The position numbers and the translations under genes are program-made. From positions 5,213-23,146 of the forward strand of contig DKBD01000269.1 of NCBI GenBank assembly GCA_002451055.1: DNA of 17,934 nt, written 5' to 3'. The notes under the pieces are model-generated. The model saw nothing but the letters and a program-made list of their open reading frames with translations, was not told where the DNA came from and ran no database searches. This stretch comes from Nitrospira sp. UBA6909. GTDB lineage: Bacteria > Nitrospirota > Nitrospiria > Nitrospirales > Nitrospiraceae. Shown in pieces: positions 1 through 6,987 of the stretch; the first letter of the stretch is position 1, and each line of letters starts with the position of its first letter.

Positions 1-12
1 TTCGCCACTGCT

Positions 13-306
13 ATGGCCCGCATCGATACAGCCGAACAGGAACATTATGCGGGAAGAATTGAAGGTCTCAATTGGGTTCTCGACCGCTGTCAGGAACTTG
101 AGGATATGGACGCGAACCTCACGCCATCCTCTCTCCAGCGAGTATTGGGGGAGGTGAAATCCGATCTTGACCATGAACTGTCGGTCCAACGTCGCGAGAA
201 AGGGCGGAGAGCCGATGGGAGAGAAGAAGCCTTAAACTTCGTTGCAGATTACCTCTCCAGCCTGATTACGGCCACAGAAATTGAATCCGCCAAGACTGTC
301 GTTTAG
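13..306 (+). CDS. Hypothetical small acidic/helical protein
   Basis: I do not recognise the family. The 97-residue product is charged and predicted mostly helical: an N-terminal part rich in Glu/Asp/Arg (around residues 5-35), a basic patch near residues 58-70 (RREKGRRADGREE) and a hydrophobic helix near 74-90. There is no signal peptide and no Cys pair, so it is probably cytoplasmic. The frame stays open to the left edge of the window, so the ATG used here may be internal and the real start may lie outside. No Shine-Dalgarno sequence can be judged because only 12 bases precede the ATG. Coding is supported by length and composition only. Confidence 0.6.
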   Translation: MARIDTAEQEHYAGRIEGLNWVLDRCQELEDMDANLTPSSLQRVLGEVKSDLDHELSVQRREKGRRADGREEALNFVADYLSSLITATEIESAKTVV

Positions 307-642
307 GCCATTCCCTAAACGCACGTCAAGCCATGAACACCATGGCGAGGCTGGCTATTTCTTCCGTCCGAGGGTAACCATCCCCATGGATCACTCGGAT
401 GCAACTGAGAAATCGCTTCCACCTTCATATATCTCAGGAGTCCATTCTCGCGATTTCCAGGGAATGGCTATGCGGAAGTAGCCGCTATCCAGGGGACAGG
501 ATGGAAGACCCGGCCCACCGCAGCAAGTCTTGGTGAATATGCAGGCTGGCCTTAGAGGCGAACATTTCATGCGCCAGAAACATCGTCCGTAGGATCACGA
601 CACAGATCAAGAGCCCCGCTCATCAGAACTCAGAGCGCAATC
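307..642. other. Intergenic stretch, no convincing gene
   Basis: Between the first gene and the promoter at 643 there are only short open frames with atypical composition (for example a 66-codon plus-strand frame at 281-481 that overlaps the first gene and lacks any recognisable motif). I see no tRNA-like signature, no tandem repeat and no strong hairpin. It may hold an untranslated leader or degenerate sequence. Confidence 0.5.
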
Positions 643-671
643 TTGACCAGCTATAGTGTCGTTACTAAAAT
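643..671 (+). promoter_or_regulatory. Strong sigma70-type promoter (TTGACC-17-TAAAAT)
   Basis: The -35 box TTGACC (643-648) matches the consensus at 5 of 6 bases. A 17-base spacer follows, then the -10 box TAAAAT (666-671), also 5 of 6. Transcription would start at about 678-680, on or next to the ATG at 680. This is the best argument that the small ORF after it is expressed. The consensus comparison uses the general bacterial housekeeping sigma factor. Confidence 0.5.
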
Positions 672-679
672 GGACACGT

Positions 680-970
680 ATGTCTCGGTCTATACCAAAA
701 CCCTCAGACCGCCGATCTCCAGGAATTCTACGGCGCCCAGATATTCACGCTCGGCCCACGACAACCAGCAATACGAAAGATCAATTCCAGTCCCTCAACG
801 CATCATTGCTGTATTGCCCTCGCTGCCGTATTGCTACCCCAACAAGAGAACGCCTCCTGCTCATTCTCCCAACAGGAAATCTATACGAATACCTCTGTTG
901 GCATTGCGGGACCTCCACGGGATCAAAGACCGAGAACCCGAAGGCCACACCAAGCATCTTCACGCCATAG
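680..970 (+). CDS. Candidate small zinc-ribbon protein, possibly leaderless
   Basis: The 96-residue frame carries a clear two-knuckle metal-binding pattern in its second half: CPRC, about 25 residues rich in Leu/Ile, then CWHC-G. The linker (LLLILPTGNLYEYL) reads like a real beta-hairpin core and not like chance translation. The N-terminal 45 residues are basic, rich in Ser/Pro/Arg, and look disordered or doubtful. The ATG at 680 has no Shine-Dalgarno sequence but sits 8 bases after a good -10 box, which suits a leaderless mRNA. A GTG at 656 and a TTG at 806 (just before the first CxxC) are alternative starts. A role in nucleic-acid or protein binding would be a guess. It could also be the remnant of a longer gene with a lost N-terminus. 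Confidence 0.45.
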   Translation: MSRSIPKPSDRRSPGILRRPDIHARPTTTSNTKDQFQSLNASLLYCPRCRIATPTRERLLLILPTGNLYEYLCWHCGTSTGSKTENPKATPSIFTP

Positions 971-1086
971 CGACGTACCTCATGCTTCATGGCCAGAAGC
1001 GACCAGCCTCCCATGAAAACCTTGTGAGAAATCTTACGCCATAGAATGGCACGCACACATCAATGGGCTTAAAGCGGGTAGAGTCT

Positions 1087-1350
1087 TCAGCTAATCTGGT
1101 CGAGAGGGATCCCTTCGTCGATCAGCATAACCGGGATATCCTCACGAATAGGGTAGAGGATTTTCCCATCTGCACGAAGAAGGCCCCCCTCTACCTTCTC
1201 CGATACCAGCTTCTGTCCGGCATTCATTAACATCCCACGGGACACGGCATCGTTCACTTTCAAAACCAGCGCCTCGTCCGCGACCGAAACTGATTGCTTC
1301 GTTGCAGGGCAACACAAAATTGCCAGAATTTCCTTATCCATGGACAGCAT
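1087..1350 (-). CDS. Trm112-family protein (YcaR-like)
   Basis: The C-terminal 84 residues, from MDKEILAILCCPATKQ to PVMLIDEG, match the Trm112/YcaR pattern: an N-terminal CP-x-TK knuckle, a central variable loop, and the closing 'LRADGKILYPIREDIPVML' type strand. Eukaryotic and archaeal Trm112 activates methyltransferases; the bacterial members are small, often unassigned, and sometimes sit beside lipid-A or tRNA genes. The frame stays open upstream to 1461. I start it at the ATG at 1350 because GGGAG lies six bases before it; the next ATG at 1341 is too far from that site. A possible promoter at 1411-1439 also lies inside the longer frame. It is transcribed divergently from the DUF502 gene. 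Confidence 0.75.
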   Translation of the reverse strand: MLSMDKEILAILCCPATKQSVSVADEALVLKVNDAVSRGMLMNAGQKLVSEKVEGGLLRADGKILYPIREDIPVMLIDEGIPLDQIS

Positions 1351-1410
1351 CTCGATCTCCCACGCGTAAGCGGTAAACTCCCGGTTCAATAAGCGACTCT
1401 CCCGTTGCGT

Positions 1411-1439
1411 AGGATAATCCAGGAACAGAATGGGTGCAA
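1411..1439 (-). promoter_or_regulatory. Possible promoter of the Trm112-like gene
   Basis: Read on the minus strand: TTGCAC (1439-1434), a 17-base spacer, then TATCCT (1416-1411). Matches are 3 of 6 and 4 of 6, so it is modest, but the spacing is ideal. It would give a leader of about 55 bases that includes the GGGAG ribosome site. Confidence 0.3.
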
Positions 1440-1454
1440 GAGTGTCACCCAGAT

Positions 1455-1484
1455 ATGCCATCAGCTGAATACTTCTGCTACACT
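1455..1484 (+). promoter_or_regulatory. Weak possible promoter of the DUF502-GNAT pair
   Basis: ATGCCA (1455-1460), an 18-base spacer and TACACT (1479-1484), each 4 of 6 against consensus, precede the DUF502 start by 29 bases. The site lies in the short region from which the Trm112-like gene diverges. Evidence is weak. Confidence 0.22.
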
Positions 1485-1513
1485 AGCACACAGTCGACAC
1501 AATAGAACTCTCC

Positions 1514-2119
1514 ATGATCAAGACATTCTGGAAAACATTTCTCGCCGGACTCGTTGTTCTCATCCCCACCTGGGCCACAATTTTGATCCTTTCCACCCTC
1601 TTCACCACCCTTGATCATGTTATCGGAGGGTACATGTCTGATCCAATGCCTGGACTTGGACTTCTCCTCTTGTTCGCCATTCTGGTCCTCGCTGGCATCA
1701 TCGCGGACCATATCATTGGCGAAAATCTGTTGAATCACCTTGAGCAACGACTTGAACGGATTCCTCTCGTGCAGAGCATTTATATCACCTTGAAAGGAAT
1801 GACGGACCTCTTTAATTTCCGATCCCGATTTCGACAGAGCAAGGTTGTCGCATTTCCCTTCCCGCGAGACGGACTCTGGGCCTTGGGCTTCGTGATGGGG
1901 ACCGCCCCAGCAACCCTCCAAGTCGCACCTGGCTCCACACTCCTTATGGTCTTTGTCCCTACGGCCATTCATCCCTTTACGGGATATCTGGCCTTCATTC
2001 CCCAACAGGCGGTTCAGCCGATCAATCTGCCCCCAGAAGATGCCATGAAGGTCGAATTTTCCGCAGGCTTCTATAAACCACGTCCAGGTTGGCTTAGTGC
2101 CCCCTCATCCCTACCCTAA
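1514..2119 (+). CDS. DUF502 family inner-membrane protein
   Basis: The 201-residue protein has two N-terminal membrane segments (about residues 8-32 and 46-66), then a cytoplasmic or periplasmic domain with the family signatures: 'ERIPLVQSIY..LKG', 'FPRDGLWALGFVMG', and 'VFVPTAIHPFTGYLAFIP', the last being the conserved proline/glycine block of DUF502. The family is widespread and has no assigned reaction. Length and architecture are normal (about 200 residues). The ATG at 1514 lacks a clear Shine-Dalgarno. Its stop codon overlaps the start of the acetyltransferase gene by one base (TAATG), so the two are almost certainly translated from one mRNA. Confidence 0.85.
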   Translation: MIKTFWKTFLAGLVVLIPTWATILILSTLFTTLDHVIGGYMSDPMPGLGLLLLFAILVLAGIIADHIIGENLLNHLEQRLERIPLVQSIYITLKGMTDLFNFRSRFRQSKVVAFPFPRDGLWALGFVMGTAPATLQVAPGSTLLMVFVPTAIHPFTGYLAFIPQQAVQPINLPPEDAMKVEFSAGFYKPRPGWLSAPSSLP

Positions 2120-2607
2120 TGTCGATGATGAATATGGATGCAATCCGCGTCAGACCAGCTGTCCCAGCAGATCTCCCATCCCTTGTCGCGTTCGGTACTG
2201 CCTTGGCCCTCGAAACGGAGGGCAGACTGCTCCAAAAAGACATCCTCAACGACGGCATACTCACAATGCTCTCAGCTCCACAACATGGACGCTTCATCGT
2301 TGCTGAGATCACACGAGAAGAACAACGAAGAGTCATCGCTCAGCTCATGGTCACCTACGAATGGAGCGACTGGAGAAACGCAGTTTTTTGGTGGGTACAG
2401 AGTGTCTATGTCGATCCTGTCTGGCGACGACAAGGAGTGTATCGAGCCATGCACGAATATCTCATCGCACAGACCAAGGCAAATCCCGACATCTGTGGAA
2501 TCAGGCTTTATGTGGAGCAGCACAATCGCATTGCCCAAACCGTCTATCAACGCTTGGGTTTGTCCCCATCGGGCTATATTGTTTACGAAACGGAATTTCG
2601 TGCTTAA
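2119..2607 (+). CDS. GNAT-family N-acetyltransferase
   Basis: The 162-residue single-domain protein shows the GNAT fold in order: an N-terminal 'IRVRPAVPADLPSL' strand-helix, the acetyl-CoA-binding motif A at about 93-116 (VQSVYVDPVWRRQGVYRAM, with the R-R-Q-G-V-Y pyrophosphate loop), and motif B at about 135-157 (HNRIAQTVYQRLGLSPSGY). Such enzymes move an acetyl group from acetyl-CoA to an amine; the substrate cannot be read from sequence. The start overlaps the DUF502 stop by one base. Alternative in-frame ATGs lie 2, 3 and 5 codons downstream. Confidence 0.88.
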   Translation: MSMMNMDAIRVRPAVPADLPSLVAFGTALALETEGRLLQKDILNDGILTMLSAPQHGRFIVAEITREEQRRVIAQLMVTYEWSDWRNAVFWWVQSVYVDPVWRRQGVYRAMHEYLIAQTKANPDICGIRLYVEQHNRIAQTVYQRLGLSPSGYIVYETEFRA

Positions 2608-2652
2608 ATCGCCTCCATCGCCTACCCATTCACCAAGACCAAGAGAGCTCCC

Positions 2653-3068
2653 ATGATGGCATTGCGGACTCTTCTCATTCTTCTCTCACTCTCTCTCTCT
2701 TCTTGACGGGATGCGTCGTCAGTCGGGATCGGGTGGGCAATCCCATCGACGAACACCACCTCGAAAAAGTCATCAAAGGAGTCACCCCTCGCGACCAAAT
2801 CGTCGAGTTATTGGGCGCCCCTGAGGACATCATCGTCGCGTCGGATCACATCATTGCAGAATACAAGTGGAGCACCACAAGGTCTGCTTCGCTTAATCTT
2901 GGTTATTTCTTCAGGCTCGTCTCTCCGGTCTCACCATCAATGACGATGTCGGGAACCGGCTTCAACATTGAGCATGTCCTCCTGACCTGTGATCAACAAT
3001 TGAACATTCGTTCCTATGCCTTCGGAAAAGCACACGAACATGCGTTCTTCGAATTCTGCCCCTTCTAA
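2653..3068 (+). CDS. Small BamE/SmpA-like lipoprotein, frame broken in a CT tract
   Basis: The ATG at 2653 opens a good lipoprotein signal (MMALRTLLILLSLSLS) but hits TGA at 2704-2706 after 17 codons. In another frame the sequence continues without a break as FLTGC, a textbook lipobox, and then 117 residues to a TAA at 3066. The switch falls in a (CT)6 run at 2689-2700. Removing one CT unit fuses both halves into a 137-residue precursor with Cys at position 20. No ATG, GTG or TTG exists in the second frame between the end of the acetyltransferase gene and the lipobox. The mature part has 'VIKGVTPRDQIVELLGAPEDI', the pattern of the SmpA/OmlA (BamE-like) fold, typical of outer-membrane lipoproteins. 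It may be a phase-variable gene, a young pseudogene or a sequencing error. Confidence 0.7.
2689..2700 (+). repeat. (CT)6 dinucleotide tract inside a lipoprotein signal sequence
   Basis: Six perfect CT units run from 2689 to 2700, preceded by TCTCA and followed by TCTTG, all within the hydrophobic core codons of the lipoprotein gene. In the observed state the frame is off; five or eight units would put it on. Short simple repeats in 5' coding ends are the classic site of slipped-strand switching. Confidence 0.8.
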
Positions 3069-3086
3069 CTCCCAACACCGGAGAAT

Positions 3087-3115
3087 TTGCCGCCTTTCTC
3101 AGACCCCGCTATAAT
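3087..3115 (+). promoter_or_regulatory. Strong promoter TTGCCG-17-TATAAT for the LOG operon
   Basis: TTGCCG at 3087-3092, a 17-base spacer, and a perfect -10 TATAAT at 3110-3115. The expected start of transcription (six to seven bases after the -10) falls at about 3122, which is the A of the LOG-family ATG. No Shine-Dalgarno sequence is present between the -10 and the ATG. Confidence 0.65.
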
Positions 3116-3121
3116 GATGCC

Positions 3122-3976
3122 ATGAAACCGGATCGATCCGATCAAACGTCACACCCTCACATCAATTCCCCATTCTCCTCGTATCTCACAGCCGATCAAG
3201 ATACGGAATTTCTGCAGCGTGACGAATTGCGTCCCATTCGTCTCGGACTCGAACTCCTGAAGCCCGAATTAATTCAACAAGAGCAAGGTATTCAGTCGAC
3301 TATAGTGGTTTTCGGGAGCGCGAGGATCCAAGAGCCCGCTGTCATGCGGCAGGCACTTACAAAGGCGGAAGAGGAAGCCGCGCGATCACCAAACGATCAG
3401 GACGCTCAACGCCAGGCAGCCATTGCAAAGCGGAGATATGAACTCTCCAGGTATTACGAAGTGGCGCGGGAGTTCGGCCGTCTGGTCTCGTCAACCTGTC
3501 AAGTCTCCGGCTCCTGCAATTATGTCGTGGTGACTGGAGGGGGGCCTGGCATTATGGAAGCGGCGAATCGCGGCGCGGCGGACGTCTCCGCCAAATCCAT
3601 AGGGCTGAACATCACGTTGCCCCACGAACAGCATCCAAACCCCTACGTGACACCAGAGCTCAATTTTCAATTCCGGTATTTCGCCATGAGAAAAATGCAC
3701 TTTCTCCTTCGGGCGAAGGCTCTCGTGGCATTTCCCGGAGGATTCGGAACGCTGGATGAGCTATTCGAAACGCTCACGCTTCTCCAGACCGGTAAGACAG
3801 AACGTGTGATGGTCGTCTTAGTCGGGCGTCATTTCTGGGAGCACTTGATCAACTGGCAGTTGCTGGTGGACAACGGGCTTATCTCGCCGGCCGACCTCAA
3901 GTTGTTTCAGTACGCGGAGACCGCCCAGGATGTTTGGGAACTGATCGCACGCCATAACGGGGTTCCGTTGCCATGA
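3122..3976 (+). CDS. LOG-family (TIGR00730-type) Rossmann-fold nucleotide hydrolase
   Basis: The 284-residue protein has the LOG signatures: VVFGSARIQEP (62-72), TGGGPGIMEAANRGA (138-152), the MRK at 189-191 and PGGFGTLDELFE (205-216). Family members such as cytokinin-activating LOG and bacterial PpnN cleave the N-glycosidic bond of nucleoside 5'-monophosphates, releasing base and ribose 5-phosphate; older 'lysine decarboxylase' names are wrong. Compared with the roughly 190-residue minimal LOG, it carries an N-terminal extension (1-60, 'FLQRDELRPIRLGLELLKPEL') and a charged helical insert (about 75-112), as in the longer proteobacterial-type subfamily. It probably acts in the cytoplasm in nucleotide salvage. 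The ATG appears to be at or next to the mRNA 5' end. It overlaps the next gene by four bases (ATGA). Confidence 0.87.
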   Translation: MKPDRSDQTSHPHINSPFSSYLTADQDTEFLQRDELRPIRLGLELLKPELIQQEQGIQSTIVVFGSARIQEPAVMRQALTKAEEEAARSPNDQDAQRQAAIAKRRYELSRYYEVAREFGRLVSSTCQVSGSCNYVVVTGGGPGIMEAANRGAADVSAKSIGLNITLPHEQHPNPYVTPELNFQFRYFAMRKMHFLLRAKALVAFPGGFGTLDELFETLTLLQTGKTERVMVVLVGRHFWEHLINWQLLVDNGLISPADLKLFQYAETAQDVWELIARHNGVPLP

Positions 3977-5370
3977 AACTCTCGTTCTACGGCGCGGCCA
4001 GGTCCGTCACTGGAAGTCGGCACCTGCTGGAAGTGCCGGGCCTCCGGCTATTGATGGATTGCGGCCTCTTTCAAGGGCGGAGAGAAGAAACCGTCCGTCA
4101 AAACCGTGACCTGGGCTTTGACCCGAAGTCGTTGGGAGCCGTTCTTCTCTCTCATGCCCATATAGACCATTCAGGCGCTTTACCGGTACTTCCCCAACAG
4201 GGCTTTTCAGGGAAAGTCTATGCCACCAGAGCCACGGGAGATTTGGCCGGCATCATGCTAGAGGATTCAGCCCGGGTCCAGGAGAGCGACTGTCGATTCG
4301 TGAACAAGAGAGAGCAACGGGGGAGAAGAAGGTGCGTTCGGCCATTCTATGATTCCAGCGATGTCCGAAAGATTCTCAAGCAATTCGAAGGCACTCGGTA
4401 TGGGGATCAAGTCAAAATCGGGTCTCGTGTCACGGCAAGCTTTCACGACGCAGGCCACATTCTCGGGTCCGCAGCGATTCGAGTAAAGTACACAGCGCGA
4501 GGCAATACCACGACAGTCCTCTTCAGCGGAGATCTCGGTCGATCAGGGATGCCGATATTACGCGATCCCGAGCCTCCTCCCCCCTGTGACGTTCTCATCG
4601 TGGAATCAACCTATGGCGATCGGATACACGAGGATGTCGCGGAAGAGACCAAGAAGAAGGCCATTGCGCTGATTACCCATGCCAAACAACACAAGAGCAA
4701 AATTATCGTCCCGGCCTTTGCTGTGGGACGAACCCAAGAGCTCGTGATGCGCATCAAGGAATTGGTCAAAGAAGGCCGCATTGATCCCCTCCCCATCTAT
4801 ATAGACTCTCCGCTGGCCGGCAAAGCCACGGACATATTTCGCCGCCATCCGGAATGTTATGACGAAGAAACTCTCAAGACCTTCTCAGCTGAAGGTGATC
4901 TCTTTGCATCACGATATATCCATTATGTGTCATCGTCGGAAGACAGTAAGCGTCTCAATGCCGCGAAAGGACCCTGCATCATTATTTCCTCCTCCGGCAT
5001 GTGCGAAGGCGGACGTGTTGTCCACCACCTCAAACACGCCATTCAAGAGGAGGCCAACGTCATCGTCTTTGTCGGGTTCCAGGCGGAGCATACCCTTGGT
5101 CGGAAACTTGTGGAAGGTTGGGACGTGGTGCCGATCTTCGGCGTTCCAACACCTCGCCGCGCGCAAGTCGTGAAATTGAACGGCCTCTCAGCCCATGCGG
5201 ATCGGCACGACCTTCTGGCATACGTACGAGCCATCAATCCCTTGCCGAGTATGGTTTTTGTCGTCCATGGGGAAGAAAAACAAGCCCTCTCACTCGGAGC
5301 CGCAATACAAAACGAACATCCCAATATCGAAGTCCGAATCCCGCATCGAGGAAGCATTCATGAGGTGTAA
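3973..5370 (+). CDS. Beta-CASP metallo-beta-lactamase RNase-like protein (CPSF73/YsnA-like)
   Basis: The 465-residue protein carries the complete MBL and beta-CASP set: HAHIDH (61-66) as the HxHxDH metal motif, GHILGSA (161-167), SGDLGR (185-190) with the metal Asp, ESTYGDR (211-217), then the beta-CASP insert with 'VPAFAVGRTQELV', 'SSSGMCEGGR', and the C-terminal 'SAHAD' near 406-410. This family contains zinc-dependent endo/exoribonucleases that process RNA; the length suits the bacterial and archaeal single-domain type without KH domains. It therefore most likely cuts RNA in the cytoplasm, although a specific substrate is unknown. Its start overlaps the LOG stop (ATGA), which implies translational coupling. 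Its last 11 bases overlap the peptidase gene. Confidence 0.92.
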   Translation: MKLSFYGAARSVTGSRHLLEVPGLRLLMDCGLFQGRREETVRQNRDLGFDPKSLGAVLLSHAHIDHSGALPVLPQQGFSGKVYATRATGDLAGIMLEDSARVQESDCRFVNKREQRGRRRCVRPFYDSSDVRKILKQFEGTRYGDQVKIGSRVTASFHDAGHILGSAAIRVKYTARGNTTTVLFSGDLGRSGMPILRDPEPPPPCDVLIVESTYGDRIHEDVAEETKKKAIALITHAKQHKSKIIVPAFAVGRTQELVMRIKELVKEGRIDPLPIYIDSPLAGKATDIFRRHPECYDEETLKTFSAEGDLFASRYIHYVSSSEDSKRLNAAKGPCIIISSSGMCEGGRVVHHLKHAIQEEANVIVFVGFQAEHTLGRKLVEGWDVVPIFGVPTPRRAQVVKLNGLSAHADRHDLLAYVRAINPLPSMVFVVHGEEKQALSLGAAIQNEHPNIEVRIPHRGSIHEV

Positions 5371-6586
5371 CAGCCAAGGAACCGCTTCCAGCGACCGCCA
5401 TAGAACTCAGTTGACGCTTGCGGTCCTCTCCTGTTGCGCGATGAGTGTTGTCGGCAGCTCGCTTTCTATGGCAGCTGAACTCACGGAAGATCGACAACGT
5501 GCTCGTGAGCTGGGGATCGTTGTGGGACAATACCAGCCCGGTCCTCTTAATGCCCTTACAGATGTAGAAGGAGTGAAGGTCGGTCATAGGACGTTGATCC
5601 GAGGGGAGGGCCCACTGAAACCTGGCGAGGGGCCCGTCCGAACCGGGGTTACCGTCATCATCCCGCGCGAAGACGTGTGGCATCAGAAGGTCCCAGCAGG
5701 CGCATTCGTGCTGAATGGGACGGGGGAAATGACCGGTCTCGCCTGGGTGGCTGAATCAGGATTTCTCGAATATCCAATCGCGTTGACGAATACACTCAAT
5801 GTTCCGCGCGTAGCGGACGGGGTGATCAGCTGGATGATCAGGCAGTATCCAGGGATCGGCATCTCCGACGATACCCTCACTCCGGTCGTCGCCGAATGCG
5901 ACGATGGACGGTTAAACGACATCCAAGGTCGTCATGTCTCCGAGCACGACGTCATGGCAGCCCTTGATGGCGCCGCCGGTGGATCCATCGCAGAAGGGAC
6001 GGTAGGGGCAGGAACTGGGATGGTCTCCTACGGATTCAAGGGGGGTATCGGGACGGCATCAAGAAAGATTCCTGCAAGTGAGGGGGGGTATACAGTCGGC
6101 GTCCTAGTCAATGCCAACCACGGCCGAAGGCCCGAATTGGTGGTAGCAGGAGTGCCGGTCGGACGGCTGTACGAGTCAGCTTCATCGCACCAGCAGGCCC
6201 CCTCGGCGGGCCAAAGCGAAGGGTCCATTATCGTCGTCATCGCGACAAACGCCCCTCTCGACGGGAGGCAGCTCACGAGGTTGGCCAAGCGCGCCGCACT
6301 CGGCTTAGCCAAGACTGGTTCAACCGCCAGACACGGGAGCGGGGATTTCATGCTCGCCTTTTCGACGGCAAACGTGATTCCACATTACCCAAACGATCCG
6401 ACGTACATGATGGCTCATCTGGCTGATATCCATCTCAACCCGCTCATCTCAGCCACTGTTGAAGCGACAGAAGAAGCCATTCTCAACGCTCTCACCATGG
6501 CCACCACCGTCGTCGGCCGAGACAGCCACCGGATTGAGGCGATCGATCTCGATCGATTGAAAGCGCTGACATTCAGGCTGCAATGA
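5360..6586 (+). CDS. Exported P1-family (DmpA-like, S58) peptidase
   Basis: 408 residues. An N-terminal signal (hydrophobic TLAVLSCCAMSVVGSSLSMAA, cleavage near 38-39) sends it to the periplasm. The mature protein follows the DmpA/BapA layout: 'LTDVEGVKVGH', 'TGVTVIIPRE', 'LNGTGEMTGL', 'TNTLNVPRVADG', 'VGAGTGMVSYGFKGGIGTASR', 'YTVGVLVNANHG', then EGSIIVVIATNAPL. In this family of self-processing N-terminal nucleophile enzymes the chain is cleaved before the Ser of GSIIVV, here Ser289, which becomes the catalytic nucleophile. Substrates are typically N-terminal amino acids of peptides or beta-peptides; which one here is open. Start chosen at the ATG at 5360 because GAGGAA lies six bases upstream and it gives a signal peptide; it overlaps the beta-CASP gene by 11 bases, so they share an mRNA. 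Confidence 0.88.
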   Translation: MRCNSQGTASSDRHRTQLTLAVLSCCAMSVVGSSLSMAAELTEDRQRARELGIVVGQYQPGPLNALTDVEGVKVGHRTLIRGEGPLKPGEGPVRTGVTVIIPREDVWHQKVPAGAFVLNGTGEMTGLAWVAESGFLEYPIALTNTLNVPRVADGVISWMIRQYPGIGISDDTLTPVVAECDDGRLNDIQGRHVSEHDVMAALDGAAGGSIAEGTVGAGTGMVSYGFKGGIGTASRKIPASEGGYTVGVLVNANHGRRPELVVAGVPVGRLYESASSHQQAPSAGQSEGSIIVVIATNAPLDGRQLTRLAKRAALGLAKTGSTARHGSGDFMLAFSTANVIPHYPNDPTYMMAHLADIHLNPLISATVEATEEAILNALTMATTVVGRDSHRIEAIDLDRLKALTFRLQ

Positions 6587-6601
6587 CATAAGCTACAGAT
6601 A

Positions 6602-6615
6602 CCCGCCTTGGCGGG
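6602..6615. repeat. Short perfect inverted repeat after the peptidase gene
   Basis: CCCGCC-TT-GGCGGG forms a compact GC-rich hairpin 16 bases past the peptidase stop codon. No T-run follows, so a classical intrinsic terminator is not shown. It could stabilise the 3' end of the operon mRNA. Confidence 0.35.
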
Positions 6616-6679
6616 CGCCGTCCTGCGTATTTCAATAGAGGCCAACACAAAACCTCACGGGGATCAATCTGGTGATTGC

Positions 6680-6709
6680 TTGCAATTTCGAACACCCCGT
6701 CGGTATTCT
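6680..6709 (+). promoter_or_regulatory. Possible promoter TTGCAA-18-TATTCT for the 75-residue gene
   Basis: TTGCAA (6680-6685) and TATTCT (6704-6709) with an 18-base spacer lie 28 bases before the ATG at 6737. Transcription from about 6716 would leave a short leader holding GGAG at 6724-6727. Confidence 0.35.
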
Positions 6710-6736
6710 AAAAACAATTCTGCGGAGCACACACCG

Positions 6737-6964
6737 ATGAATGAATACCAAATCGGCGGAAGTCTGAAGCTGCAGACGGCCGTTGAAAAAACCGAAACAT
6801 TTGCCGAATTCTTAAAGAGCCGCATGGTCCGTGCGCTTGAGACGCAGGATCCTACAGAACTCCACTACCTGCTCGCACAACTCGATGACTACCATTCCTA
6901 TCTCTGGCGATACTACAAGAAATTGGCCCAGGAACGAGCCCAACGCATGGACCCAGGAGTCTGA
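6737..6964 (+). CDS. Small conserved-looking protein of unknown function
   Basis: 75 residues, not recognised. It is predicted helical, with a charged amphipathic N-terminal half and a C-terminal aromatic/basic segment (YHSYLWRYYKKLAQERAQR). No signal peptide and no Cys. The frame is open upstream to 6608, but GGAG nine bases before the ATG at 6737 and a possible promoter just upstream favour the short form. It precedes the FIST gene by 23 bases and may share its mRNA. A binding or adaptor role would be a guess. Confidence 0.65.
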   Translation: MNEYQIGGSLKLQTAVEKTETFAEFLKSRMVRALETQDPTELHYLLAQLDDYHSYLWRYYKKLAQERAQRMDPGV

Positions 6965-6987
6965 CAGGCTCTAATCTACACGCGCTC

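Noticed and set aside
1351..1461. Longer N-terminus for the Trm112-like protein
   Set aside because: The extension is not part of the family pattern, lacks its own ribosome site and overlaps a possible promoter, while GGGAG points to the ATG at 1350.
2361..3068. One 235-codon frame beginning inside the acetyltransferase gene
   Set aside because: Its first 100 codons overlap the GNAT gene out of frame and have shadow-like composition; the lipobox and the frameshifted signal peptide explain the real gene better.
3122..3976. Lysine decarboxylase
   Set aside because: The PGGxGTxxE motif was once given that name, but it marks the LOG nucleotide phosphoribohydrolase family.
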